Source: Gloeophyllum trabeum ATCC 11539 (taxonomy: Eukaryota; Basidiomycota; Agaricomycetes; Gloeophyllales; Gloeophyllaceae). From it: 64,000 bases of DNA. The translations under genes and the position numbers were made by a program. The stretch lies in NCBI RefSeq assembly GCF_000344685.1, contig NW_006920421.1:1052446-1116445 (forward strand), given 5' to 3'. The notes below the pieces were generated by a model, which did not search any database, was not told the DNA's origin, and was given only the letters and a program-made list of their open reading frames with translations. Shown here piece after piece: positions 12,286 through 24,236 of this stretch (the first letter of the stretch is position 1; every line of letters begins with the position of its first letter).

Positions 12286-12401
12286 GCCCAGTTGTCAGAT
12301 GTATGGATGCCAGAAGCTGCGCCCCCCTTCGGTCAGCGGCGCTGCCCAGTTGTCAAATGTATGGATGCCATATGCTGCGCCCCCCTTCGGTCTGCGGCGT
12401 C
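12286..12401. repeat. 58-bp tandem duplication over the 3' end of the TMLH gene
   Basis: Two direct copies, 12286-12343 and 12344-12401, start gcccagttgtca and end near cggcg, with only a handful of differences. The inner copy encodes the last TMLH residues (EGGRSIWHPYI) and its stop at 12353-12355. The outer copy lies just beyond that stop and would encode nearly the same tail. The period is not a multiple of three. Confidence 0.9.
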
Positions 12402-14173
12402 TCGAACTTCTCGCGCAGCACGGCTAGCTTGGATTTGTACTCGTCGACGCCGATGTAGGCCCCGCACATGCGGCGCTTGCCGTCGAACGCGGACCGGCCG
12501 TGCAGCACGCGGTGATTATCCACAGCTATTTAAACGTCAGCAACGGCGGATGTGATTCAGGAGGGAGTGGGCACGTGCCTACTGCCGTACCCGGCCCCAG
12601 CTGCACCCAATACTCCGCGTCCGGGCTGGCCAACAGCCCGTGCCACGTCCGTATGGCGTTATACCTGCGTAACCCAAGTCAGACCTGCTTCAACCCAGAA
12701 GTGACCGGTGCGTCTACCATTCCTCCATCTCGTCCCCCCTCACGCCGCGCACCACGCTGCGGTCATCGTTGTTCCACCGCACCTGCACGAGCTCGCCGGT
12801 GGCCCGATCGTGCCCGAGCACGGGGAACCCCGAGCGCGGGCTCGGGACGTAGAGCGCGCCCGGCTCGCCCGCGGCGTGCGCGGCGACGGGCACGCGGGCG
12901 AGCAGCGCGTATACGGTGGGGTGTTGCGAGCGCAGGAGGGAGGCGGCGCGGAAGCCGTCGACGAGGAGGGTGGCGCCGCCGCTGCCGTGCGTGTGGGAGA
13001 GGAGGTGGAAGAGCTGGATGCCGCAGGGGTCGGTCTGGGGGGTAGGGGGTTAGCTTGGGAAGTGGAGGAGGGGAGGGGAAAGGGGAGCGTACGAAGTAGG
13101 TGTTGTCGGTGTGCGCGCCGAGCGCGAGGGTGGTGTAGGCTGTGTCGCCCTTCGCGAGGTCGGAGGTGAAGTCCCAGAATTTGCCGTCTAGCGTTAGCGT
13201 CAGTCAGAAGTGGAGAAGAGGGGAAGGGGGAAGAGGCGGACATTGGGTTTCGCGGATGAAGCCGATCCGGGTGGAAAGCTCTTCGGTCGCCTCGGGTGTC
13301 GGCGGGACGCCTTTGACGAAGCAGAAGCCGAATTCGTCCTGCGTGCGGCGCTTGTAAAGGGGCTCAGAGGTTTGGTTGTGGATGGGGGCTCACGATTTTT
13401 GAGAGCCACTGGTACAACCCGGCGTCGTCTGGGTGCATCACTTTGGCGTAGTCGACTGTCGGTGGGTCCTGTTTGATGCTGGAACCCCATAGCACCTTCC
13501 TGAGCCAAGAGTTAGATATAGCTACAGGTGGTGGCCCATGTTTTGCAAACCTACTTGGTAGAGGTCTGTTCACTAAACAGAGGCGGATCGTACGAGTTCT
13601 GCCGGAGCCAGGACCACGGGTACACGGAAACGTGCGGCTGATTCTCTGGCCCTTCACGGATTATCACCGCGGTGATGCGAGGAGGCTTCCCGACAGGACT
13701 TACAGACAACTGATAAGCCCTCTGATGTTGGTGTTACTTGCAGGGGTGCGATGCCGGGCGGAATCTAAAGTGCCGGCCTCGTTCAGTCTTACATCTTGCG
13801 AGTGGCGCATAGCTGCTTGCCTCGAAAGTATTCAATAGTCGCTGCTTCGTTATCGGGTGAAAGCACTTGGAGCAGCGACAGTGGTCACGGAGCCATATGT
13901 GATGACTTGCAGATATGATGTATTGAGCCTCTGGTAGATAGTACAGGACAGGTAGGCGTACAAGTGTGAGCGTGTACCATCATCCCAGCTGATCCTCACT
14001 TTCTTCTCGTTGAAATTGCATCCTGGAAGGTGTTCCTCGACCAGGTCAACCGGCGTTGTACCGCTGCGATCAGGAGAGACGGAGGGTCTGAGAGCAGCAG
14101 CAGCCGAAGCAGGTCGGCTGGGTTGCGCAGAGTACTGACGACGACAGCGGACACAAATTCGTGCACTCTGCAA
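12353..14173 (-). CDS. Trimethyllysine dioxygenase (carnitine biosynthesis), probably mitochondrial
   Basis: Fe(II)/2-oxoglutarate oxygenase converting N6-trimethyllysine to its 3-hydroxy form, the first step to carnitine. The ATG at 14171-14173 opens an Arg-rich N-terminus (CVRCRRQYSAQPSRP) that fits a presequence. Splicing (donor gtacgc) yields SHFHHIWLRDHCRCSKCFH, the N-terminal zinc-site motif of the TMLH/BBOX family. Later exons give VYPWSWLRQNSYDP, the iron motif GAHTDNTYFTDP (His/Asp ligands) and DNHRVLHGRSAFDGKRR (third His and 2-oxoglutarate Arg). There are about eight exons. The junction before DNHRV works best as a GC-AG intron (gtag|gcacgt), giving GTAVAVDNHRV. Gamma-butyrobetaine dioxygenase is the alternative; order and length favour TMLH. 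It is divergent from ILV5. Confidence 0.88.
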
Positions 14174-14514
14174 TAACGGTAAGCGTGCTGCTGTTTGTAC
14201 GCGTCAATCACGGCCCTCACCGTTTCGTACCACAACGGGGACGCCAATGTCTGCTTTCGAGAGGCCAACCTGGGGGTTATACTCCTCAAGGTGGCCGGTC
14301 GAAGGAACTTGGACATTGCAATGAGCGATTTCGCAGTAAATATGTGTTCTCCCAAGCAAGTCCACACTACAAATCCAAGAAACAAAGCAAGCCACAGCAG
14401 AGTGGACTTGCCCGATCTCGATACTCGGCTATTTTCGGCCGACATCTTTTTCCGACTCGTCAAAGGCCGCTATATAGCCCCGCTGACTCGAACGCTCTCC
14501 AGTCCATCCCCGCC
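14174..14514. promoter_or_regulatory. Divergent promoter between TMLH and ILV5
   Basis: 341 bp between two start codons. TATATA at 14471-14476 lies 39 nt before the ILV5 ATG, a good core element for a highly expressed gene. No clear core is seen for the TMLH side. Confidence 0.45.
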
Positions 14515-16068
14515 ATGTCCTTTGCATCCCGCCCTGCCCAAGCCCTGCGCTCAGCGTCCCGCCGTGCGTCCCGCGCGAGCCCAAAGGTCGCGCCCAAGCA
14601 GGCGTCCTACTCTGTCCTCGCGCGCGCGGCCGTGTCGAACGTCCCCCGCAGATCCACCGTTGCAGTGCGTGTCGCGACTTATACAGAGCCTCATAACACG
14701 AATAATGACTCCTTGGCTTAGTCTGTCCGTGGCATCAAAACGCTCGACTTTGCGGGCACGAAGGAGGTCGTGTACGAGCGCAGCGACTGGCCGCTGTCCA
14801 AGCTCCAGGACTACTTCAAGAACGACACCCTTGCCATCATCGGCTATGGCTCGCAAGGGCACGGCCAGGGCCTGAACGCCCGTGACAACGGCCTGAACGT
14901 CATCGTCGGTGTCCGGGAGGGCGGCAGCAGCTGGAAGGCCGCCCAGGAGGACGGCTGGGTATGTAACGACTTGCTGAATATGTTACACCTAATGGACTGG
15001 TATCCGTGAAATAGGTGCCCGGCGAGACACTCTTCCCCATCGAGGAAGCCATTAACCGCGGTACGATCATCATGAACCTCCTCTCCGACGCCGCCCAGTC
15101 CTCCACATGGCCCACCATCGCGCCGCTCATCACCAAGGGCAAGACGCTCTACTTCTCGCACGGCTTCTCCGTCGTGTACAAGGAGGACACGCACGTCATC
15201 CCGCCCAGCGACGTCGACGTCATCCTCGTCGCGCCCAAGGGCTCCGGGCGTACCGTCCGCACGCTCTTCAAGGAGGGCCGCGGGATCAACAGCAGTATCG
15301 CTGTGTTCCAGGACGTGACGGGCAAGGCGAAGGAGAAGGCGGTCGCGCTGGGCGTGGGGATTGGGAGTGGGTACATGTATGAGACGACATTTGGGAAGGA
15401 GGTCTACTCGGATCTGTACGGCGAGCGTGGTGTGGTATGTGTCTTGTCGGATCTGGATTCGTTTCTTGAGGCTCATGTGTTTGTCTCTTCTAGCTCATGG
15501 GTGGTATTCGTGCGTGCCATTTCTAACATTCTAGTGCTGCCCTTTTAATCCCCCACTACAGAGGGCATGTTCCTTGCCCAGTACAAGGTCCTCCGCGCCA
15601 ACGGCCACTCCCCCTCTGAGGCCTTCAACGAGACCGTCGAGGAGGCGACGCAATCCCTCTACCCCCTGATCGGCGAGAAGGGGTGAGCCCCCCTTCCTAA
15701 ACCCCTTTCCCTCACGCATCTCACGTGGCACTCTAGCATGGACTACATGTATAACGCGTGCTCGACGACCGCGCGGCGCGGCGCGCTCGACTGGGCGCCC
15801 GTCTTCGAGAAGGCGAACCTGCCGATCTTCGAGAAGCTGTACGAGTCGGTGAAGAACGGCACGGAGACGAGGAAGGCGCTCGAGTTTAACAGCCGGAAGA
15901 CGTACCGCGAGGATCTGGCGAAGGAGCTCAAGGAGATTGACGAGCAGGAGATTTGGAGGGCTGGTCAGTGCTGTTTGAACCGACTTCCTGTGAATTACGA
16001 GGGGTGACTAATTGGGCTGCGTTACAGGCAAGACTGTCCGTTCGCTCCGCCCGGATTATAAGGCATAA
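14515..16068 (+). CDS. ILV5: Ketol-acid reductoisomerase, mitochondrial (Ile/Val biosynthesis)
   Basis: NADPH- and Mg-dependent isomeroreductase of branched-chain amino acid synthesis. Seven exons: 14515-14664, 14722-14958, 15015-15434, 15495-15510, 15562-15682, 15737-15963, 16028-16068. Exon 1 is an Arg/Ser/Ala presequence. The dinucleotide motif is IIGYGSQGHGQGLNARD; the metal/substrate region is SDAAQSSTWP and the knotted domain contains KAKEKAVALGVGIGSGYM. The microexon at 15495-15510 is only 16 nt, yet it restores LMGGIQGMFLAQY across two introns. The C-terminus (KTVRSLRPDYKA) is complete. Exon order and length match fungal Ilv5, and all junctions keep frame. Confidence 0.95.
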
Positions 16069-16430
16069 TGCCTGTGGTGGTGGGGTTGCTGTTGCGTACG
16101 CTAAAAGCACTGCTTAGTGCACCGGCTTCTGTACCTTACTGTTCCTGACTGGGGTGGAAATAATGACGCAGTCTCGTATTCCCGACCGTCCGGGTTATAT
16201 TGCTTTGAGTCCTTGGAGCAACGTGTGCTGTTCAGTGCTCTGTGGTGATTCCGATCGTTGGTGCTAGCCGGTGCCGTCACTGTCGAGGAACGGGATTTGA
16301 CACTCCAGCTTGCCAGGGTTTCGATATTACGGGTGCTGTGTCTGTGCACGTCAATCCTTTGTCTATCAGTCCCTTGTGCACATAACTTCTGTTTTTCATA
16401 TCGTGGCTGATTACTACGAGGATTATTAGG

Positions 16431-17537
16431 CTACACCTGATTGCATACTATGACAGTGGTCTGGCACGCCCCATTCCGCTTTGCAGCGGCTACTACCGCC
16501 TCATTGGCGTCGTCCAGCTTGTAGGTCTCGACATCAAACATCTTCAGATCCACCAATCCGCCCTCCACCAAGCCCAGCAATTTCGGGATCAGCCTGCGTT
16601 CGTACATCCAAACGCCCTTCACGACGATGCCTTTGAACAGGACCTCGCGGTACGGGAGCGGCACGTCCGTCGTGAGCCCGCCCATGAGGATAGAGGTGCC
16701 GCCGCGCCGGAGGGTCGACATGACGGTTGCGACGAGGGAGGGCGGCGCCAAAGGATGGAGCATGTCGAAGTGCACGTCGATCTCGAAGCCTGTGCCCGCG
16801 GCGGAGATAATCGCTTTCTTGTCTTTCTCTGCATCTCCGGATAGGACGACCGGCGCGAGGCGCTGCGCGCCGAAGACCTCGATCAGCTTTGCGACGCCGC
16901 GCTCGGAGCGACCGCATGGGATGACTTTCCGTGCGCCCAGCGCCAACGCGGCCGCCACCGCCGCGCTGCCAAAGTGGCCCGTCGCGCCGGTGATGACGAC
17001 GGTGGCGCCGGCGCATATGTCGCCGTCGCACAGCCCGCCGAACGGCACGAGGACGCTGCCCAAGGCGGCGAGGGTCGCGGGGTCGAGGGTGATACTGGGC
17101 GGGATGACGAAGACGTTCTCGGCGGGCACGAGCATCTCCTCCGCCCAGCTGCCGTGCCGGAACACGGCCTGCACCTGCTGCGCGCGCGCGTCGGGCGCGC
17201 TGATGCCCTGCAGCATGATCGCGGGCGAGCGGGGGTCGTCCCGCGCGCGGATGGTCAGGTCGCAGTAGACGAGGTGGCCCGTGCCGGGCTGGAGGAGCGG
17301 GTTGGCGACGTCGGGGCCGACGGCGGTAACCACGCCGACTGCGCCGCCGCCGGGGACGTAGGGGAGCAGATTTGGGTAGATGCGTTCGCCGCGAAAGATC
17401 TCCTCGGCGTAGGGCAGGACGGGGGAGGCGAGGACCTTGACTACTATGGATCCGGCGGTGGGCACCGGGGAGGAAAGGGATGTGAGGGTGAGGTAAGGAG
17501 GGGAGGGCTTAGGCGAGTCGTATAGTGCTGCTTTCAT
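16431..17537 (-). CDS. MDR-family oxidoreductase (zinc-type ADH/quinone-reductase-like)
   Basis: Single-exon, about 368 aa. I choose the ATG at 17535-17537 (MKAALYDSPKP), as in other family members, rather than an in-frame ATG 39 nt upstream. The N-terminal GroES-like fold includes LPYVPGGGAVGVVTAVGPDV. The Rossmann motif is VVITGATGHFGSAAVAAALALG and the following strand ends VIPCGRSE, which suggests NADP(H). The catalytic-zinc Cys and the four-Cys structural loop of classical ADHs are not apparent, so a zinc-independent alkenal/quinone reductase-like role is more likely. The substrate is unknown. The antisense open frames at 16627-17525 are GC-rich shadows. Confidence 0.82.
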   Translation of the reverse strand: MKAALYDSPKPSPPYLTLTSLSSPVPTAGSIVVKVLASPVLPYAEEIFRGERIYPNLLPYVPGGGAVGVVTAVGPDVANPLLQPGTGHLVYCDLTIRARDDPRSPAIMLQGISAPDARAQQVQAVFRHGSWAEEMLVPAENVFVIPPSITLDPATLAALGSVLVPFGGLCDGDICAGATVVITGATGHFGSAAVAAALALGARKVIPCGRSERGVAKLIEVFGAQRLAPVVLSGDAEKDKKAIISAAGTGFEIDVHFDMLHPLAPPSLVATVMSTLRRGGTSILMGGLTTDVPLPYREVLFKGIVVKGVWMYERRLIPKLLGLVEGGLVDLKMFDVETYKLDDANEAVVAAAKRNGACQTTVIVCNQV

Positions 17538-18252
17538 GATGAATGGGCGATAACTTGAGTCTGATTCGAGTCTCACAGCGTGGTCTTCTTATACGATTGC
17601 GATCCTGCCTTCTATCGGAGGTGGCCACTAGGAGGATAGCCGTTAAGACGCGTGTGCTTACTTGCAATGTGGCCGAACATCAGCTGAATTACCGGGAAAG
17701 CGGACGCGGACGGACGATACGACTGCTATCTCTTTTTTCGCAAGTCAAAAATGGTGATGTCCCTGTGCCCCGTGCCTGCGGCTTACCTGGGACGTTCTAA
17801 ATGGGCATACTCCTATTGCGGGAGGTTACGAGTTCCACGGCATGCTGATGGGGGCGTGGATGGAAATATTGTTGGAGGGAGAGTCTTACCCTGGTTGCTC
17901 GATATGGATAAAGCCCCTATCATCAGAGCCCGTCGGATTGATATGGGTGTCAGTACCCAATCAGACAAACATATATGGGCTTTACACCATCCTGTAATAC
18001 GGGCAGCAGCGGACCCAGTCGATAGAAAGAGGTCCCTGTCCGGGGTAGGGGCCTAACCACAGGTTACCGCACACCCTGACCTATGAGATTGATGGCACCC
18101 AGTGGCAGCGGCATATTCGGGTTAGGGTTCTACGGCTATAGCGGTCCTCATTATCAGCCACAGGTTCTGCTCATACCTGCTGAACCCTCGTTTCTTAACT
18201 TCAAATTGGCATTCTTTTTGTGGATCTGGTGCACCGAACCGTCTAAACCATA
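17538..18252. other. Intergenic region between the MDR gene and VPS34
   Basis: Divergent starts (17537 and 18253) share about 715 bp. No coding exon is recognisable; short open frames at 17543-18056 have no family match. It presumably holds both promoters. Confidence 0.5.
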
Positions 18253-21200
18253 ATGGATAAGGATAATAGAGACGACTTTACCTTCGCCAAGCTGAGCGAT
18301 CTAAAGCAGCCGGTGACATTCAGGATGTGAGTGGTCAAGGCAGTGATTCTTGAACATCGTCGTAACTTGAGAGGTGCTTAGCTCACAGCTAGAAGGAACG
18401 ATACCAAAGAAATCCTTCACCGAGCTCCTTGAGAATCCTGATCTGAGGTTCCATGGTGTACAACAATCGTAAGTACCCCAGTTGGTCTACTGGTACCGCT
18501 TGAGATTGAACGATGCTTGGGGAGGATGAAGGACTCTCGCTGATCTCTATGTGACATGCCAACTGGTGGCAGATAACAAACCTCTCACGATACCCTTCCG
18601 AACGTCCTTCAAAGCCTTCAAGAACAGCTATACGTATGCACTCTCCCCTCGAACGTGTATCAAGCGGGAAAAATGATACATTTTCCAGATGGAACGAGTG
18701 GATAACGCTGCCAATACGCTACTGTGATCTACCCCTTAGCTCCCAGATAACCTTCACAGTCTGGGACATTGCGGGTCCACGGTCTGCTGTCCCAATCGGC
18801 GGCACGACTTTCAGATTATTTGGAAAGAAATGGTATGTTATTTCTCGAACTGACACACCGAGCAAACATGCCGACGTATGACAGGACTCTCCGCAGAGGG
18901 AAGCATCGACTCCTCTTGTGGCCAGATCGAGAGGCGGACGGCTCGGTGGAGACTACGACGCCAAGTAAGCTCGGCACGCGAGATGAGATGGGCAGGCTAG
19001 AGAAGGTGTGTGCATCTGAGTACCCTTGTATCTGATGTTACCTCACGTTATGCGACCCCCTTAATACAGCTCGTCAAGAAGTACGAGCGAGGCGATCTAC
19101 CAAAGACAGACTGGCTAGACAACCTTGCGTTCAGGAAGATGGAAGAGATACATGCGGTACGTAGCCTAAGTTAGCTTGTTTCTGGAGCTAAGGACAGCCG
19201 ACTGATTATACCCGCATGTCAGGCAGAGACTGAGAAGTCTGACAACCTTTACCTGTATATCGATATGCCCCGTTTTGATTTCCCTGTGATATTCAGCGAA
19301 CCTGTACGTCCTTTGCATTCATCGCCTTATACATGGCTGACTGGCTCGCATCGCTCGACCACTGTTCTTGTGGCGTATAGGAAACTCCAGCCCCCTCTGC
19401 ATCCACAGCGGTGACAGCTGCGGCAACGCATACTCCGAGTCAACCCTCTACCTCCGCAGTGTCTCTGTCGGATAACACATATCTCTGGGCTATCGTTGAC
19501 CCAGAGGTAACGCGGGAGAATCCTGTAGAAGATAAACATCGTCGACTTGTGCGCAGTCACAGAAGCGGTCCCTACGACAGGGAGCTGAAGCCGAATGCCA
19601 AGATCCGGGATGAGTTATCTGTAAGTCTACTACCGTTACCCCGTCTTAAAGCCCTGCTCAGCCATTGACCAGCATATCCTCAACTATTCACCGGCTGAAC
19701 GGCTGACATCGGAAGAGAAAGATCTCATATGGAAATTTCGTTTTTACCTCACCAGGGACAAACGCGGCCTTACGAAGTTCCTAAAGTCCGTGACGTGGCG
19801 CGACGCGTCAGAGGTAAGGCAGGCCGTTGAGGAGCTACTGCCGATGTGGACCGAGATAGACACGGACGACGCGCTAGAACTGCTTGGCCCAAATACGGTT
19901 GACTCGAGAGTCAGGGCGTTTGCCGTGAAACAGCTGAGTCGGGCTCCAGATGATGTACGTTGACCATCTCTCTGTTCAGCATATCAAGGAACGCTGACGG
20001 AATTCATCCAGGAGCTGATGCTATACCTCCTCCAACTTGTGCAAGCTCTGAAATTCGAGAGTGTGGCTAGCGAGCAGCGGTCATCGCGATCGGCAGCTAG
20101 CGCAATATCGTATGAGGACAGTGGCCTCGCTGACTTCCTCATTGCTCGAGCTGTTCAGAATCCAGTCCTGGGTAACCGATTCCACTGGTACCTCATGGTA
20201 GAGGTCGCTCTGGAGGATAAATTGATGGCGAAGATGTATGGGCGAGTTGATTTCAACTTTATGCAGAAGATTCTGGAGGTCAGAGCAATGATCGGCTAGC
20301 CCTCGCCGGAGATGACTAACTCGAAACGTACCCTTGACAGGCTGAGAATGGCCAAGAGCGTAGACATTCCATGCTTCGTCAAGCAGAGTTGGTCGCCACT
20401 TTGGCCAAGCGAGCTCGCGACCTCCGTACATCCAAAGATCCCCGACCGAAGAAGATTGAGAAATTGCGTGCCTTCCTTGCCGACTCCAAACATGGTCTCG
20501 CGTCGATGCAGCCCCTCCCTCTACCTCTGAACGCCAAGTACGAAGTGACGGGAATAATTGCCGAGAAGTCGTCTGTCTTCAAATCAAACTTGTTCCCGAT
20601 GCTGCTGTACTTCCAGTGTTCAGATGGGTCCGAGTATCCTGTCATATTTAAAGACGGAGACGATATGCGGCAGGATCAACTGGTCATCCAGTTGTTCACC
20701 CTCATGGACCGACTTCTACGGAAGGAGAATTTGGACTTGAAGCTCATTCCTTATGATGTTCTAGCGACTGGTCCACTCCAGGGAATGGCACAATTCATTC
20801 CGAGCAAAACCATTGCTGCTATCGTCAGCGAACACGGGACCTTGCTAAATTACCTTCGGGCCAATTATCCTGATGAAGGAAGTGTAGGCACGTACGGCGT
20901 GGAGCCAAGCGTTATCGATACGTTTGTTAGGAGCTGCGGTGCGTGTCAAAGATTGGGCTCTTCCTCACCGTACCTCATAATATCTCAGCTGGGTATTGTG
21001 TCGTCACCTATATTCTCGGTGTAGGCGACCGGCATCTCGACAATCTACTGCTGACACCGGATGGTAAGCACATACATAAGACTACTTACTGATTTGCTGA
21101 CGCTCCCCTCTCCAGGGCATTTCTTCCATGGTGAGTCTACAGACATATTGTGCGTGTGGATTCCCTGATAGGTTTGCCATCTAGTCGATTTTGGGTACAT

Positions 21201-21558
21201 CCTTGGACGCGACCCTAAGCCATTTCCGCCTCCGGTGAAGGTGTGCAAGGAAATGGTAGACGGCATGGGCGGTGCCCAGTCTACTCACTACGCGCGCTTC
21301 AAGAACTTCTGCTTCACGGCCTTCACCATTCTTCGCAAGAGCGCCAACCTCATTCTCAACTTGGTCATGCTCATGATCGATGCCAATATTCCCGACATCA
21401 AGCATCGCGACGTTCACGAACAGATCCAAGATAAGTTCCGACTGGATCTTACAGAAGAGGAAGCGATCAAACATTTCGAAGCCCTTCTCAACGAGACATC
21501 TTATTTCACCGCTGTCCTGGATCGGATTCATGACCTGGCACAATACTGGCGGAGTTAG
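18253..21558 (+). CDS. VPS34: Class III phosphatidylinositol 3-kinase
   Basis: Makes PI3P on endosomes and autophagosomes, in a complex with Vps15 and Vps30/Beclin. The ATG at 18253 begins [18 protein letters not shown]2-domain exons follow ([31 protein letters not shown]), then the helical PIK domain ([55 protein letters not shown]). The kinase domain holds [18 protein letters not shown], the catalytic loop [12 protein letters not shown] and the metal motif [17 protein letters not shown]. The C-terminus LAQYWRS ends at a TAG, 21556-21558. The gene has more than ten short introns; one falls between TPDG and HFFH, and another just before VDFG. All catalytic motifs are intact. Confidence 0.94.
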
Positions 21559-21625
21559 ACTGTCGGGACTGTTCAGCGACAGGACTAGTCCTGGATTTTC
21601 TGTTGCTTTATGTATTTCTATCACA

Positions 21626-24236
21626 TCATGAATGTGCATTCGATAGAGCGGACCATATTCTATCTTCTACCGCGCGGATTGTCTTTGACGGGCTGTTCAG
21701 ACTGGTCATGAAGTAAGCAACGTTACCAAGGGTTCTGAAATGCATCCCGAATGCGTTCGGAGACTCTTCATTCAACGCAGCAACCACCGGTTTCAGCAGG
21801 GCTTGCGCAGAGTTAGATCGGTATCCTGTCGGCAGGTACAATAAGCGAGTGGGAACTGAGGGGGAAATCGAGTGGTCCATACCACCGCTATCATCCTGCG
21901 TCTTGATAACGAGGAGCGTTCCCAGAGTCATCACCTCTTTGACAGGAGCCAGATGTGATATGGCTTCTACGAAGCCTTGATCCCACAGGCTGAAGACACG
22001 GGGGGAATCCGTGTCTCCTGCGCCAGACCACCTCTCCTGCGCCTCTTTCCATTCGTCGCCGCACACGACTTTCTGCAGCATGTTGAGGGTCTCGTTAGCA
22101 ACTTCACAGCCCACCGGGTGGGCTGTGTAGCTGTGACCGTGAAGCAGGGCATCCGTCTTGTTTTCGCTGAGGAACGCCTGGAATGTCTCGTCCGATGCCA
22201 GCGTGACGGCCAACGGCAGTAGACCTCCGGTCAGTATCTTTGCGTGGACGGATATGTCGGGATGCACGCCGAGGAGCGGTCCAGATGTTTCCATGCCTAA
22301 TCGGTAGAGACCTACGAAGACCTCGTCAAAGATGACCGGGAGGGTCTTCGATGGCTCGGCTTCTCGAACGAGGTCTACAAGAATACGTTGGAATAAGGGA
22401 TCCACGAATATCATACCACCGGCCCCCAAGACAATAGGCTCCAGAACTAGAGCAGCGAGTGCAGGCGATTCTTTTTTCTGTAGGCGATCGAGCGTTTGGC
22501 TTACAAAAGTTCGGTAGACTGAGGCTAACGGTGTATCCAACCGCTGTTTCACGTCGTACACCTGAGACAAAGATTGCAGGGCGTCACCGTTGACCGACCC
22601 TTCGGACTGCAGAGCTATGGATTCAGGGACGGTGATATGAACTTTGCCCTTGCGGATGCCGACGTAAGGCGGGTCGAACCAATACCCCTTGGCGTTATGC
22701 CACTCACAAGTGTAAACGCCCTCTTCGCATGCATCCATTGCGCCGATGGTATCGCCATGATAACTTCCCTTCAGGCCTAGGACGCCCAGTTCCTTCCTAT
22801 TAGCCATGTCAAGCGGGGGCGACTGCTTAATAGCATATGCACGTAACGCCATTTTCAGAGCGATTTCCATACCAGTAGAGCCGTCGTCGGAGAAGAACGC
22901 GCGGGACGCCCAGTCCTTTCCAGGTCCATCCTTGACCAGGCGTTCAGCGAGATTCAAGGCCGGGAGGTGCGTGGCTTGAGGGAACATAACGTGTCCGTAC
23001 CGCCCAGCGGCTCTCGCAGCGGCCGTCGTGAGCGCAGGGTTCGCGTGTCCTAAGGCTTGCGTCCACCACGATGCTGAGCCGTCAAATTGCGGTTCTAGCA
23101 GGGATTTTTTCGTCCGTTTTGAGCGATGTCCGTTGTATACAGAGAAGAAGTCCCCGAAGGCGCTATCGATGACGTTAACGTCTTGCTCGCCTTTTACGTG
23201 TCCGTGCTGGACAAAGGGCCACCAGATGGTATCGAGAGTACGGCGGGGCATGGACTCGAGCTCTTCGAGCCTTCGCGAATGACAAGCGTCGAGGTGGGAG
23301 AGGACGTTGAAGATGCTGCCTTCTTGCGTAGGCGGTACGAGGGATTGGTAGTATCTTTCCGTCAGGTCGAAATTCGCTGAGGGATCGCTGTGCCGCGGCG
23401 GGGGCGGGTCGAAGGTGGCAACGTTGATCTGTTTCTCTGCAAAATACGGCGCGAGATACTCGCCGTTGCGGTAATACTCATCTTTGAATAGTAGAATGCA
23501 GTCGACGATGTAGCCTCGCAGCATGAGCGACTCGTAAGCTGAGATTGTGGAGGAGATACCGCCCAGTCTGGAGTCGCCGATCAGTATGGTCGGAAGGAAG
23601 AGCGGTCGGTAGGCGTCTGCTTGGGTTGTGCCTGACAAGGAGGGACTGTGAATTCCTGGATGCGAGGTGTGCATTTAATCAAGAGGCGCCAGCGACAGTG
23701 ACAGGCCTTACCTCCAGCTGTCTCGACGTACATATGAGAATACGAAGGCGCTCCAGATGCATTCTGCCTGATATGACTCGCAACTGCGCTCCCAAACGTC
23801 TCATCTGATGGGACAGGAATCTTAACGAGCAGCGCATGGCTTCAATATACACATTATTCCACTAGACGAGACGAAATGTATCCGACCTCCGTCTGTTCCT
23901 TATCAGCTTCCAGTTGTACAGCAAGGTGGGGGCTCAAGGGCTCGGAGAATCGATAGAGACAAGCAGCGTGCAGGCGATCCTTGTTAGCTCCGATGTAGCG
24001 TTTGACATGTCTAGTCGACGATATGCATGAGCCAAAGCAGACACGGCACGGTCGAACGGTCTCAACTCGTCGTCTGCATCTTGCATAGGCCCGGTGCTCA
24101 CTGGCTTCAGGTAGAACACTCTTTCATGCTTGGTCGCGGAAGCGCGAACGAGCGCGGAGGTTAACAAGGTCTTGCCGACATCGGTGTTGGCCCCGAAGAC
24201 CTGATGCACTCGGAGATTCTTGAACAGAAGAGACAT
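21626..24236 (-). CDS. BIO3-BIO1: Bifunctional dethiobiotin synthetase / DAPA aminotransferase (fused)
   Basis: Two consecutive steps of biotin synthesis in one polypeptide of about 810 aa: KAPA to DAPA (aminotransferase) and DAPA to dethiobiotin (synthetase), probably mitochondrial. The BioD half has the P-loop GANTDVGKT, KPVSTGP, then LYRFSEPLSPHLAV and ETAGG. The BioA half (exon 4, 21626-23655) has WWPFVQHG, DSAFGDFFSVYNG, the PLP segment GSYHGDTIGAMD, FDEVFVGLYRLG and the PLP lysine in KILTGGLLPLAV. Introns: 24011-24066, one between EQTE and IPVPSDETF (about 23821-23886), and 23656-23711 (ETAGG-IHSPSLSGTTQAD). The exact donor of the second intron is uncertain. The fusion and order match fungal BIO3-BIO1. 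It is tail-to-tail with VPS34, 67 bp apart. Confidence 0.93.

Noticed and set aside
14204..14463. Extra exons of TMLH or a separate gene upstream of 14173
   Set aside because: Frames there overlap the ILV5 promoter and show no family; the mitochondrial-type N-terminus from 14173 is sufficient.
16627..17525. Plus-strand genes opposite the MDR oxidoreductase
   Set aside because: Composition is that of a shadow; the minus-strand protein has all MDR motifs.
23930..23950. Apparent frameshift in the BioD half of BIO3-BIO1
   Set aside because: A misreading on first pass. Rechecked, the sequence reads LYRFSEPLSPHLAV in one frame after the 24011-24066 intron.
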